NCBI RefSeq assembly: GCF_003751845.1
Contig: NZ_RJKQ01000001.1
Location: forward strand, 1,674,001 to 1,738,000
Length of the DNA: 64,000 nucleotides
DNA from: Enterobacter sp. BIGb0383
GTDB taxonomy: Bacteria > Pseudomonadota > Gammaproteobacteria > Enterobacterales > Enterobacteriaceae
Reading direction: 5' to 3'
A program made the translations under genes and the position numbers. Shown in pieces: positions 47,513 to 57,047 of the stretch (position 1 is the stretch's first letter; each line of letters opens with the position of its first letter). The notes under the pieces are model-generated. The model was given only the letters and a program-made list of their open reading frames with translations. It was not told where the DNA came from and did not search any database.

Positions 47513-48511
47513 TCAGCGTTTTGCTTTACCGCTACGCTGCGTCAGCAGGATATTTGCCAGCACCGCCGCCACGATAATGACGCCGCGCACCACCTGCTGG
47601 AAAAAGGAGTTAATCCCCAGCAGCACCAGTCCGTTGCCGATAAGGGTAATCACCAGCACGCCCAGCAGCGTGCCGAACAGCGAACCCCGGCCGCCGGAAA
47701 GCGCCGTGCCACCCACCACCACGGCGGCGATGACGTCAAACTCCAGGCCGTTTGCCGCCCCGGCGTTGCCGGAGCCGAGACGCGCGGCCAGTAAAATGCC
47801 AGTAACGGCGGCAAGCAGCCCCGAGAGGGTAAAGATCAGAATGCGCACCCGGCGGACGTTAATACCGCACAGCTGTGCAGCGGTGGCGTTGCCGCCCACG
47901 GCAAAGACCGAGCGGCCAAAGGCCGTTTTGCGGCTGATAAAGACAAACAGCGCGAAGAGCAGCATCATGATCAGCGCCGAGACCGGCACGCCGAGAAACT
48001 GCCCGCCGAGCCAGTCCAGCACTTCGCTTTCGTCAATCGGCACCGGCAGCGCATTGGTCATAAACAGCCCCATTCCGCGCAGGGCGCTCCACAGCCCGAG
48101 GGTGGCGACAAAGCTCGGCACGTTAAACACGCCGCGCAGCACCCCGGCGAGCGTCCCCATCAGTGCCCCGAGCAGCAGCACCAGCAGGCAGGCAACGCCG
48201 AGCGGCACCTGATACTGGAGTAAAAACGCGAGGCACACGGAGACAAAGGCCACCATTGGCCCGACGCTGACGTCGATTTCGCCGGAGATGATAATCAGCG
48301 TCATGGCCCAGGCGGCGATCCCGATCGTGGCGGCGTCGCGCAGGACGTTCATTTGGTTATTGAGAGAGATAAAGCCCGGTGCGTTAAGCGAAAACACCAG
48401 ATACAGGATGGCGATCACCACCAGCAGGCCAATCTCGTTAATGTGGCGGCTGAAAAACTGCCTGAGCGATGCGTTCTTGCCTTGCGGCAGCGGTAATGAC
48501 GACGCTGACAT
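47513..48511 (-). CDS. yphD: Sugar ABC transporter permease YphD
   Basis: 332 residues from ATG 48511, chosen for GAGGAG seven bases upstream and agreement with the K-12 start MSASSLPLPQGK; an upstream in-frame ATG nine codons earlier would overlap yphE. RbsC-type permease with 8-10 helices and the ATPase-coupling segments GGNATAAQLCGI and VGGTALSGGRGS. It works with YphE and YphF. Confidence 0.93.
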   Translation of the reverse strand: MSASSLPLPQGKNASLRQFFSRHINEIGLLVVIAILYLVFSLNAPGFISLNNQMNVLRDAATIGIAAWAMTLIIISGEIDVSVGPMVAFVSVCLAFLLQYQVPLGVACLLVLLLGALMGTLAGVLRGVFNVPSFVATLGLWSALRGMGLFMTNALPVPIDESEVLDWLGGQFLGVPVSALIMMLLFALFVFISRKTAFGRSVFAVGGNATAAQLCGINVRRVRILIFTLSGLLAAVTGILLAARLGSGNAGAANGLEFDVIAAVVVGGTALSGGRGSLFGTLLGVLVITLIGNGLVLLGINSFFQQVVRGVIIVAAVLANILLTQRSGKAKR

Positions 48512-48537
48512 CGTTGAACTCCTCGGTATACGTTTCA

Positions 48538-50055
48538 TCAGTGCGCGGACAGGATGGCGGACATCAGCGCATCCACGCTGACGGGAGCCTGATACTCCCC
48601 GGTGAAGGTGCCGTGCTGGAGCAGCAGAATGCGATCGCAGACCAGCGGCAGCTCTTCCACTTCGCTGGAGATAAACACCACGCTTTTCCCCTCGGCAGCC
48701 AGTTCGCGCACGATGCGGTAAATTTGCTGTTTCGCTTCGATATCCACGCCCCGCGTTGGCTCATCAAGCAGTAAGATCTGGCTGGCGGCGTACACCCAGC
48801 GGCCGATCACCACTTTTTGCTGATTGCCGCCGGAGAGCGTCCCGATAGCCGTTTCAGCGCTGGCGGCTTTCACCGTCATCCTCTGCATCATCGCCTCCGT
48901 GACCTGGCGGATCCTTTCCCACTGCAGCAGGCCGCGCACGCTGACTTTGCTGCGGTTGGTCAGGACGGTGTTTTCATCCACGCCAAGCCAGGGGATGATC
49001 CCGGCCTCTTTGCGGTTTTCCGGGGTATAGCCAATGCCGCGCCGGAGCATGTCGGCATAGTCGGGCCGTCGGATGGCCTCGCCGTTGAGCAGGATCTCTC
49101 CGCGCTCAAAAGGCTCCAGCCCGACAAGGGCTTTCAGCAGCTCGCTGCGCCCCGCGCCCAGCAGTCCGGCAATACCGAGCACCTCGCCACGGCGCAGGCT
49201 AAAAGAGATGTCCCTGAGCTTCGGCGCCTGCTGCAGGCCTTTCACCTCCAGTACCGGCTCGCCGTGAATGGCGGCGGAGGCGACCGGAGCGCTATCCGCG
49301 TGTTCGCGGCCGAGCATCAGAGAGACGATATGGAGAGTGGTGGTGCTCTCCAGCATCACGTCGCCCGCCACCTGACCGTCGCGCATAATGGTGGCGCAGG
49401 AGGCGATGCGGCGGATCTCCTCCATCCGGTGGCTGACGTAGATCACCGCCACGCCCAGCGCGGACATGCTCTTCACCGCGTTAATCACCCGATCCACTTC
49501 CGCACTGGCCAGCGAGCTGGTGGGCTCGTCGAGGATCACCACCTTCGGCTCGCCCTTCATCACCCGCGCAATCTCCACCAGCTGCTTTTGCGCCGGACTC
49601 AGGTCGGCGACCGGCATGTCGGGATCGATATCGACCCCGAGGCGCTGCAGGCTCTGCTGCGCCTCCTGTTTCATCCGGGCGTAATCCACCATGCCGCCGC
49701 GGCGCGGCCACTGCCCGAGGCAGAGGTTCTCCGCCACGCTCAGCCCTTCCACCAGGCTGAGCTCCTGATACACCGCCCGCACGCCCAGTTCGGCGGCGCG
49801 GCGGGTCAGCGTGGCCTCATCGCCCTCCAGCCGCGTCTCACCCAGCCAGATATCACCGCTGTCCGGGCGCTCGCTGCCGGTCAGCATCCGAATCAGGGTC
49901 GATTTACCGGCCCCGTTTTTGCCGAGCAGGGCACGCACCTCGCCTCTGTTAAGGGTGAAGTTGACGTTATCCAGCGCCACCACGCCGGGATAACGTTTAT
50001 TGCCGCCCACCACTTTTGCGACCGGCACAGCCTCTGTTTGCCTTGTTATGGACAC
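48538..50055 (-). CDS. yphE: Sugar ABC transporter ATP-binding protein YphE
   Basis: 505 residues with two ATPase domains of the RbsA/XylG type. First: Walker A GKNGAGKST, signature LSPAQKQ, Walker B VVILDEPTSSL. Second: degenerate Walker A GLLGAGRSEL, signature LSGGNQQKVVIG, Walker B ILLLDEPTRGVD with the catalytic Glu kept. The start is a GTG with GAGG five bases upstream. It follows yphF by 27 bases. Confidence 0.92.
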   Translation of the reverse strand: MSITRQTEAVPVAKVVGGNKRYPGVVALDNVNFTLNRGEVRALLGKNGAGKSTLIRMLTGSERPDSGDIWLGETRLEGDEATLTRRAAELGVRAVYQELSLVEGLSVAENLCLGQWPRRGGMVDYARMKQEAQQSLQRLGVDIDPDMPVADLSPAQKQLVEIARVMKGEPKVVILDEPTSSLASAEVDRVINAVKSMSALGVAVIYVSHRMEEIRRIASCATIMRDGQVAGDVMLESTTTLHIVSLMLGREHADSAPVASAAIHGEPVLEVKGLQQAPKLRDISFSLRRGEVLGIAGLLGAGRSELLKALVGLEPFERGEILLNGEAIRRPDYADMLRRGIGYTPENRKEAGIIPWLGVDENTVLTNRSKVSVRGLLQWERIRQVTEAMMQRMTVKAASAETAIGTLSGGNQQKVVIGRWVYAASQILLLDEPTRGVDIEAKQQIYRIVRELAAEGKSVVFISSEVEELPLVCDRILLLQHGTFTGEYQAPVSVDALMSAILSAH

Positions 50056-50082
50056 GGGAACCTCAGCGATTCATCAAGAGAG

Positions 50083-51066
50083 TTAAGGCAGACCATCAAC
50101 ATGCGTTGCCAGCCACTGTTTGCCATCTTCGGTTTGGGTATAGAGATCGACAGGCACCTGAATCACCTTCTCCGTCAGCGGCTTTTTCTCGATAACGCCA
50201 AGGGTGTGCGCAAAAACGGCATCGCCCATTTTTTTACCGGAAATATCCACTACCGCTTTCAGTACCTGATTGTTAGCCAGCTCCTGGGCAATTTCGGTGG
50301 TCATATCTGACCCAAAGACGGCAATGTTTCCCGCCTGATTCTGGTTACGTACCGCTTTCACCGCCCCCAGGGTCGCGCCACCCGATTCGCCCATAATGGC
50401 GTTCAGGCCGGGCGTAGAAATAATCAGCTTTTCACCGACGGAAATGGCTTTATCCAGCACCGTGCCTTCTTGGTTAGCGACGATTTTCGCCCCCGGCACC
50501 CGGGCCGTCAGCGCCGCCTCAAAGCCTTTCCGTCGCTGGACGCACACCTCGAAGGCTTCACAGTTAATAACGGCGATTTTCGGCTCCGCGATGTTGCTGG
50601 CGATAAAATAGTCGGCGGCGGCGTTGCCGAGCTTTTTGCCAAACTCCAGCGGGTCGCCCACAAGATAGGCCGCGACATATTTATCGACGCCTTTCTGGTT
50701 AATGCAGGTGTTGTAGCAAATCACCGGAATACCGGCCTCGCTGGCACGACGCACCGTGCGGCTGCTGCCGTTTTCAGAGACGGCGGAAAGGATAATGGCG
50801 TCGACGTTACGCGCCACGAGGGTATCCACGAAGGTGCTCTCTCTGGAGATATCCCCCTGGGCGTTGGTTTCGATCAGCTGCACCTGCACATCGGACGTTT
50901 TTGCCGCATCCTGCACGCCCTGCCGCACGCCCGCGTAGTAGCCCTGGGTATCGAGATAAATAGCGCCAATCGTCATCTGCTTCCCGGCGGCGAAGCCGGA
51001 AAAGGACAAACTCAACAGCGTGAAGAAGAAGAGCGAACGTAAGGACGTTCTGGTGGTTGTGCACAT
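50083..51066 (-). CDS. yphF: Periplasmic sugar-binding protein YphF
   Basis: 327 residues, the K-12 length. Signal peptide about 1-27 (SLRSLFFFTLLSLSFSGFAA), then a type I periplasmic binding fold (MTIGAIYLDTQGYYAGVRQG ... FGSDMTTEIAQELANN). Two cysteine pairs (CYNTC and NCEAFEVC) could form disulfides in the periplasm. A strong AGGAGG precedes the ATG. It delivers the sugar to YphD/YphE. Confidence 0.92.
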   Translation of the reverse strand: MCTTTRTSLRSLFFFTLLSLSFSGFAAGKQMTIGAIYLDTQGYYAGVRQGVQDAAKTSDVQVQLIETNAQGDISRESTFVDTLVARNVDAIILSAVSENGSSRTVRRASEAGIPVICYNTCINQKGVDKYVAAYLVGDPLEFGKKLGNAAADYFIASNIAEPKIAVINCEAFEVCVQRRKGFEAALTARVPGAKIVANQEGTVLDKAISVGEKLIISTPGLNAIMGESGGATLGAVKAVRNQNQAGNIAVFGSDMTTEIAQELANNQVLKAVVDISGKKMGDAVFAHTLGVIEKKPLTEKVIQVPVDLYTQTEDGKQWLATHVDGLP

Positions 51067-51114
51067 AGGTGCCTCCTGTAAGGTTATTGCGACATACGCC
51101 AGGCCTCTGAAACG

Positions 51115-51135
51115 GAGCGGCCGGTCAGGCCGCTC
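51115..51135 (-). other. Intercistronic hairpin between yphG and yphF
   Basis: GAGCGGCC pairs with GGCCGCTC around GGTCA in the 90-base gap. There is no T run. It probably sets mRNA stability differences between yphG and the binding-protein gene. Confidence 0.5.
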
Positions 51136-51156
51136 AAAGATGACGGTTAAGGAACG

Positions 51157-54100
51157 TTAGTGAACAAGGGGAAGCACAAAGGGCATCACCTGACGGAACA
51201 GCGCGGCCTTCGGCCATGCCGGATTAATCCCGTCCAGCGCGGCGCAGGCGTTTTCATACCCGTCGATATCGCCCAGCCCTGCGGCGGCCAGCGCCTCTAC
51301 CGTCAGGCATTTCTCTTTGTGCTGCTGTTGCAGATCGGCATAGAGTGAGAGCAGGTCCGGCCTGGAGACGGCGAAGAAGTCCGCGTCGATGTGGCTTTTC
51401 GCCATCTGCTGCGCCCACTGTTTCATCTCCGTGAACAGCTGAGTCGACGCCTGCTGCTCGCCGAGCATCTTCAGCGCCATCCCCTGCCAGAAGAGATAAT
51501 CCACCGGCTGATCGTTGTAGTAGCTGTGGATATTGATGGTCCGGTCACCCGTTGCCGCCTGCCGCAGACAGCGCGTGGCCTCCGTCGAATCGCCCTGCTC
51601 GCGGGCACAAACGGCGAGCCAGAACCAGATATCGTTATCCGTCTGCCCCGGTAGACGCCCTTCGCTCAGGTTGTCGGGATAGCGCAGAGCCGCATGGAGC
51701 TGCTCTGCCGCCGCCTGCGGCTGCTTCCGTGCAATCTGCTGCCAGGCACGCAGGAGCTGGTTAAGGATGTACTGGCCGGTGACTTTCCCTTCGCCGCCTT
51801 CCCACGGATGGAACTTACGCGTTGCCAGGCACTGCGCCGCTTTCTCCGTCTCGCCGGCCAGATGCCAGAGATCCAGCAGTTCAGCGGTCATATCGTCGCG
51901 CTTCAGGGCGCAGTCGAGGCTGGCCTCAAGCCGGGCAAGCCGTGTTTCCGGCGCGGCACCGGTCAGTTTATCCAGCAGATCGCGCTCGAACAGCAGACGG
52001 GCATCCTGCGGCGCAAGGCGGCAGGCGGTATCCAGGTAACGGGCGGCCAGCCCGGCGTCGTGCTCTTTGTTCCAGGCGTGGATCGCCAGACCTCGCCAGC
52101 CGTCGGCAAACTCCGGCATCATCTCAACGCAGCTCTGCCACAGGGCGGTCGCTTTTTCATAGCTGCGTTTGTTATAGAAGAAGCAGGCCAGCAGATGCCG
52201 GGCGAACCCGCACTCCGCAATACTTTCCAGGGCGGCCACTTCGTCGAGCGTATTGGGGAAGCGGACAAACGCCGGGAAGGCTTCCCGCGCCTGCTCAACC
52301 AGCGCGCCGCGCGCCGCCTGCGGCAGCAGGCTGGCCTGCAGATAGCGCGGCAGGGTGCGCGGGCAGTCGAGCGCCGCCAGCATCTCCGCCGCCAGGGACG
52401 GCATCCCCCAGTTGATAAGCTGTCCGGCGGTGAGCAGCGCGTTAACGTCGCGGCCACGGCACATCTCCCGCCACCGGGTCAGGCTGGCCTCGCTACGCTC
52501 GGCAAACCAGTCCAGCCACCATAAGGTCGGGTTCAGGGGATAGTCGCGCAGCAGCGTTTCCCGCTGCAGACGGGCATTCTCCTCGCGTCCGCTCAGCAGC
52601 AGAAGCAGGTTTTGCAGGCACAGCACCTCCTGATTTGTCGTGCAGGCGAGCAGGCTCTGACGGCAAAAATCCAGCCCGGCTTCAGGGTCGCCGCGACGGG
52701 CGCAAAGACGCGCCAGGCCGTAATACCCCCCGGCTTTGCTGTTACCGCTCCAGACCGCCCGCCAGAAATCCTCTTCGGCATCCTGCCATTTTTCCAGCCG
52801 TTCATACGCGCTGGCGCGGATCAGACTCGCCTGGCCGCACTGTGGGTTTTTATTCAGGCCGTGGGCGCGCTTCAGCGCCCCGGTTGCATAGCTCACGGCA
52901 CGGTCGTAGTCGGCACGATTGTATTCGAGCATCGCCAGGGAGAGGTTGCAGCGGTAGTCGAGCGGGTCCAGCGCCACGCCGCGCAGGTAGTAGTCAAACG
53001 GGGAACGGCTGGCGTGGTGATACTGCTCCAGGTGCTGGCCGATAAACCAGGCTTCATCGGCGCTGGCGATCTCTGCGGCCGCCAGCGGCGCTTTCGCCAC
53101 CTCAGGAAGCGGAACCGCCTCAGGCTGGTGCTCCTGATAGCAGAGCACAATATTGCCGCTGGCATCCGACAGTTCGATGGTCATCCTTGCCGGATCGCGC
53201 CCTTTCAGCACGTCCTGTATCGCGGTAGCCGGGGTCAGGGAAATTGCCTTATCAAGCAGCGCCTGCGGGTTACCGGCTTCGCGGATCGCCAGCCGGTGGC
53301 CGACCAGTGGCGCAATGGCGTAGAGGCCCCACGCGATCCCCTCATCAGAGCGCTGCAGTTTGATCACCGCATCGCGGGAGGCGTTCTGCACCATGCCCAG
53401 CGAGTGATACGGCAGGAAATATTGCTCAAAGCGTTTCTCTTCCCAGGCATCAAGCCAGGTGAAGTCTGGCTGGTTGTCGGCAAAAATCCCGGTCATCAGC
53501 TCAATATAAGGCCCGTTTTCATCGGTGAGATTTTTATCCCAGGCCTGGCCAAATTCACTGTAGCCCCAGCTCCACTGTTTTTTCCCCGGCGCGATATGGT
53601 GGTTGGCGACGTGCAGCAGGCCGCCATCTTCGTCATGGCACCAGGCGCCGACAAAATCGTAGGCCGATTTCTCCGCCATATAGGACGTCGGTACCGGCAC
53701 GTTTTGATAGCGGGAGATATCCACCCCGGCGGAGTAGTCCACTTTGTAGTAGGTACCGGTGGCGATGGGAAACGCGGAGACCGCACGTTTTCCGTGATCG
53801 AATACGGCGGTGACGTCAGGCGGGAAGACGCTCTGGTGCCCATCCCCGCCCTTCACCGCCGGGTTGGCCCACCACAGGAAGTGGCGCGGGGTGGGATTAC
53901 CGTTATAAACACGGCTGCCGATTTCCAGCGCGGCGCGATCCGGGCGCAGGGTAAAGCCGGTCATCACCTGCAGTCCGTGCATGGGTTCGGTTTCCCCAAC
54001 CCACAGAGTTTGTGATCCGTCGTCATGGGCTTCAATGGTAAAGTCCACCGGCATAAAGGTGGTCGGACGGTGGTGCTGCGGCCAGTTGAACTCAATCCCG

Positions 54101-54438
54101 CCGGAGATCCACGGCCCCAGCAGCCCCACCAGGGCGGGTTTGATCACCTCATTGTGATAGACAAAATCGCGCTGTTTAACTTTGTCCCACGCCCGATGCA
54201 CGCGCCCGCCCAGCTCCGGCAGGATCATCACTTTGATGTAGTCATTTTCCAGCCAGACCGCCTGCCACTGCCGCAGTGTTTTCTGCTCGCTAAGCGTATC
54301 CGTTACGCCGTAGGGATAGACCGCGCCGGACGATCCCTGATAGACACGATTTTCCAGAAACATGGGATGAATATCCTGCGGCCCGGTTTCATAGGTCGGG
54401 ATACTGATGCTTTCCTGCCAAACTTTTACTGGATCCAT
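51157..54438 (-). CDS. yphG: DUF5107/TPR protein YphG
   Basis: 1093 residues from ATG 54438 (MDPVKVWQESISIPTY), as in K-12 YphG. Residues about 50-350 are the DUF5107 region, beta-rich with MILPELGGRVHRAWDK and GGIEFNWPQHHRPTTFMPV, which resembles sugar-mutarotase folds. The rest is a series of TPR-like helical repeats (about 460-1060). There is no signal peptide, so it acts in the cytosol. It is the first gene of the operon and divergent from yphH. A sugar-binding or glycoside-active role is plausible but unproven. Confidence 0.9.
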   Translation of the reverse strand: MDPVKVWQESISIPTYETGPQDIHPMFLENRVYQGSSGAVYPYGVTDTLSEQKTLRQWQAVWLENDYIKVMILPELGGRVHRAWDKVKQRDFVYHNEVIKPALVGLLGPWISGGIEFNWPQHHRPTTFMPVDFTIEAHDDGSQTLWVGETEPMHGLQVMTGFTLRPDRAALEIGSRVYNGNPTPRHFLWWANPAVKGGDGHQSVFPPDVTAVFDHGKRAVSAFPIATGTYYKVDYSAGVDISRYQNVPVPTSYMAEKSAYDFVGAWCHDEDGGLLHVANHHIAPGKKQWSWGYSEFGQAWDKNLTDENGPYIELMTGIFADNQPDFTWLDAWEEKRFEQYFLPYHSLGMVQNASRDAVIKLQRSDEGIAWGLYAIAPLVGHRLAIREAGNPQALLDKAISLTPATAIQDVLKGRDPARMTIELSDASGNIVLCYQEHQPEAVPLPEVAKAPLAAAEIASADEAWFIGQHLEQYHHASRSPFDYYLRGVALDPLDYRCNLSLAMLEYNRADYDRAVSYATGALKRAHGLNKNPQCGQASLIRASAYERLEKWQDAEEDFWRAVWSGNSKAGGYYGLARLCARRGDPEAGLDFCRQSLLACTTNQEVLCLQNLLLLLSGREENARLQRETLLRDYPLNPTLWWLDWFAERSEASLTRWREMCRGRDVNALLTAGQLINWGMPSLAAEMLAALDCPRTLPRYLQASLLPQAARGALVEQAREAFPAFVRFPNTLDEVAALESIAECGFARHLLACFFYNKRSYEKATALWQSCVEMMPEFADGWRGLAIHAWNKEHDAGLAARYLDTACRLAPQDARLLFERDLLDKLTGAAPETRLARLEASLDCALKRDDMTAELLDLWHLAGETEKAAQCLATRKFHPWEGGEGKVTGQYILNQLLRAWQQIARKQPQAAAEQLHAALRYPDNLSEGRLPGQTDNDIWFWLAVCAREQGDSTEATRCLRQAATGDRTINIHSYYNDQPVDYLFWQGMALKMLGEQQASTQLFTEMKQWAQQMAKSHIDADFFAVSRPDLLSLYADLQQQHKEKCLTVEALAAAGLGDIDGYENACAALDGINPAWPKAALFRQVMPFVLPLVH

Positions 54439-54555
54439 AATCGCCCTCAATATTAACAAGACATACTGAATGAAAAGATTGATGGCAGTTTAATGAACAA
54501 TCTGGCACTGTTTTCGCACAATAATCACGCAATAAAGTAAACAAGGTTTAGTGAC

Positions 54556-55749
54556 ATGAGAGCCTGTATCAACAATCAGCAGATTCGCCGCTATAACAAA
54601 TGCGTGATCCTCGAACTTCTCTACCGACATAAGCGTGCCAATAAATCGACCCTGGCGCGGCTGGCGCAGATCTCGATCCCGGCGGTCAGTAACATCCTCG
54701 ATGAACTGGAGCGCGAGAAGCGGGTGCTCAATGTCGAAGATGAAAAACAAACGCGCGGCCACAGCAGCGGCATCTGGCTTATTGCCCCGGATGGCGACTG
54801 GACGCTGTGCGTTAACGTCACGCCCACCAGCATCGAATGCCAGCTGGCGAACGCCTGCCTGAGCCCCAAAGGCGAATTCGAACGGTTTGCCATTAGCGCC
54901 CCCGATCCGCAGGCGCTGCTGGCGGAGATTGAACAGTGCTGGCATCGCCACCGCAGGCTGTGGCCGGGGCGAACCATCAATCTTGCGCTGGCGATCCACG
55001 GGCAGGTCGATCCGGTTACCGGGGTGTCGCAAACCATGCCCCAGGCGCCCTGGACAACGCCGGTCGAGGTAAAATATCTGCTGGAAGAGAGGCTGGGGAT
55101 CCGCGTGAAGGTGGATAACGACTGCGTGATGCTGGCCCTGGCGGAGAAGTGGCAAAACGACGCCCGCGGCCGCGATTTTTGCGTGATTAACGTCGACTAC
55201 GGGATCGGTTCTTCCTTCGTCATCAACGATCAAATCTATCGCGGGAGCCTGTACGGCAGCGGCCAGATAGGCCATACCATTGTTAATCCGGATGGGGCGG
55301 CCTGCGACTGCGGGCGCTACGGCTGTCTGGAAACGCTGGCCTCGTTGAGCGCGCTAAAGAAACAGGCGCGGACCTGGCTGAAACTGCAGCCCTCTGCGGG
55401 CCTTGACCCGGAAACCCTGACTTCGGACCAGCTTATTGCGGCCTGGCAACAGGGCGATATCCGCATCAATGCCTGGGTCGAGAATGCCGCGAATGCCATC
55501 GGGCTGAGCCTGTATAACTTTTTGAATATTTTGAATATTAATCAGATTTGGCTTTACGGTCGCAGCTGCGCGTTTGGTGAACCCTGGCTTGCCAGCATCG
55601 TCAGACAGACCGGGCTTAACCCCTTCGACCAGGGAGAGTGCTCCCGTAGTCGGGCAACCCAGATTGGACTGGGGCAGCTGAGCCGATCCCAGCAAATTAT
55701 GGGGATTGGCTATTTATACGTTGAAGCACAGCTTGAGGCATCGGGCTAG
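54556..55749 (+). CDS. yphH: ROK-family (NagC/XylR-type) regulator YphH
   Basis: 397 residues, the K-12 length. N-terminal winged helix-turn-helix (about 15-70, [20 protein letters not shown]), then a ROK sugar-sensing domain with the zinc motif GHTIVNPDG and [10 protein letters not shown]. It probably represses the divergent yphG operon until its sugar binds. The 117-base gap holds both promoters. Its stop overlaps that of rcnR by four bases. In K-12 the next gene is glyA, so the backbone is rearranged here. Confidence 0.93.
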   Translation: MRACINNQQIRRYNKCVILELLYRHKRANKSTLARLAQISIPAVSNILDELEREKRVLNVEDEKQTRGHSSGIWLIAPDGDWTLCVNVTPTSIECQLANACLSPKGEFERFAISAPDPQALLAEIEQCWHRHRRLWPGRTINLALAIHGQVDPVTGVSQTMPQAPWTTPVEVKYLLEERLGIRVKVDNDCVMLALAEKWQNDARGRDFCVINVDYGIGSSFVINDQIYRGSLYGSGQIGHTIVNPDGAACDCGRYGCLETLASLSALKKQARTWLKLQPSAGLDPETLTSDQLIAAWQQGDIRINAWVENAANAIGLSLYNFLNILNINQIWLYGRSCAFGEPWLASIVRQTGLNPFDQGECSRSRATQIGLGQLSRSQQIMGIGYLYVEAQLEASG

Positions 55750-56018
55750 CGGATATAGGAGTCCAGCACGCTAAGCACCACCTGCAGATCCTCTTCGCGT
55801 TTGACCTCGTCGTTTTCATGCACGATATGATCGGTCAAATGGCCCTTAATCACTTCCCGCATCAGACCGTTGACCGCGCCGCGAATTGCGGCGATCTGCT
55901 GCAAAACTTCCGCACATTCATGGGGCGCATCGAGCATTTTCTTCAACGCCGCGACCTGACCTTCGATCTTACTGGCCCGCGCTTTTAGTTTCCGCTTATC
56001 GCGAATGGTATGCGACAT
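55746..56018 (-). CDS. rcnR: Nickel/cobalt-responsive repressor RcnR
   Basis: 90 residues from ATG 56018 ([21 protein letters not shown]), the K-12 length. CsoR/RcnR-family four-helix protein that keeps all metal ligands H3, C35, H60 and H64. Apo-RcnR represses rcnA and itself; nickel or cobalt relieves this. It is divergent from rcnA, with two operators between them. Confidence 0.97.
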   Translation of the reverse strand: MSHTIRDKRKLKARASKIEGQVAALKKMLDAPHECAEVLQQIAAIRGAVNGLMREVIKGHLTDHIVHENDEVKREEDLQVVLSVLDSYIR

Positions 56019-56087
56019 ACAAACCTCAAACTGCCGTTGTGAGCTGGGCGACAGCATACCATGCATTCACCAGGGAGAAGATAATTC

Positions 56088-56122
56088 TACTGGGGGGTAG
56101 TATTTTTTACTGGGGGGGAGTA
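56088..56122. promoter_or_regulatory. Two RcnR operators
   Basis: TACTGGGGGGTAGTA at 56088-56102 and TACTGGGGGGGAGTA at 56108-56122, 20 bases apart start to start. Both fit the TACT-G6-N-AGTA site known for E. coli RcnR. Confidence 0.9.
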
Positions 56123-56159
56123 GATTTAAGCGCACAAAAAACGATCGAGAATGCTTCTC

Positions 56160-57047
56160 ATGAACGACTTTTCAACGCTCTTACAGCAGGGAAATGCCTG
56201 GTTCTTTATCCCGAGCGCGATTCTGCTCGGTGCCCTGCATGGCCTTGAGCCGGGACACTCTAAAACCATGATGGCGGCGTTTATTATCGCTATCAAAGGA
56301 ACGGTCAGGCAGGCGGTGATGCTGGGACTGGCGGCAACCGTCAGCCACACCGCCATCGTCTGGCTGATCGCGCTGGGCGGCATGTACGTCAGCCGTCGGT
56401 TTACCGCCGAGGCCGTTGAGCCGTGGCTACAGATGATCTCCGCGGTCATTATTCTGACAACCGCAGCCTGGATGTTCTGGCGGACGTGGCGCGGGGAAAA
56501 AAGCTGGCTGGATGAGCAGCAGCACAGCCATCCACCTGCTCCAAAAGCGTTTACCACGATAGCCCGTATCGACGGCACCGCCACGCTGGCCCCGAGGCCA
56601 ATGGTGATGCAGGCCCATCAGCAGGATCATCATCCTGAGCTGGCCGGGCTGCTGCCGGATTCGAAGGAGTATCAGGATGCACATGCCAGAGCCCATGCAA
56701 AAGATATTGAGCGCCGCTTTAGTCGTAACGACGTCAGCAACACGCAAATCATTCTCTTCGGCCTGACCGGCGGGCTTATCCCCTGCCCTGCGGCCATTAC
56801 CGTGCTGCTGATCTGTATCCAGCTTAAGGCGCTGTCGCTGGGCGCAACCCTGGTGGTGAGTTTCAGTATCGGGCTGGCGTTAACCCTGGTGGCGGTGGGC
56901 GTCGGGGCGGCGATTAGCCTGCGCCAGGCCACAAAGCGCTGGTCGGGGCTAAACCGCCTGATTGGCAAAGCGCCTTATCTCTCCAGCGCCCTGATCGCTA
57001 TCGTCGGCGTGTATATGGCGATCCATGGGTACGCGGGACTGCGGTAA
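56160..57047 (+). CDS. rcnA: Nickel/cobalt efflux protein RcnA
   Basis: 295 residues from ATG 56160 (MNDFSTLLQQGNAWFFIPSA); an ATG three codons upstream is also possible. Six predicted helices with NicO motifs HGLEPGHSKTMM and GGLIPCPAAITVLL. The central cytoplasmic loop (about 117-185) is far less His-rich than the K-12 loop, with scattered HSH, HQQDHH and HARAH instead of long His runs. It exports Ni2+ and Co2+. Confidence 0.95.
   Translation: MNDFSTLLQQGNAWFFIPSAILLGALHGLEPGHSKTMMAAFIIAIKGTVRQAVMLGLAATVSHTAIVWLIALGGMYVSRRFTAEAVEPWLQMISAVIILTTAAWMFWRTWRGEKSWLDEQQHSHPPAPKAFTTIARIDGTATLAPRPMVMQAHQQDHHPELAGLLPDSKEYQDAHARAHAKDIERRFSRNDVSNTQIILFGLTGGLIPCPAAITVLLICIQLKALSLGATLVVSFSIGLALTLVAVGVGAAISLRQATKRWSGLNRLIGKAPYLSSALIAIVGVYMAIHGYAGLR

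Noticed and set aside
48817-50310. 497-codon plus-strand frame across yphE and yphF
   Set aside because: It runs antisense through two recognised genes and across their boundary, with no domain match.
52612-54015. 467-codon plus-strand frame opposite yphG
   Set aside because: Antisense shadow of a conserved gene.
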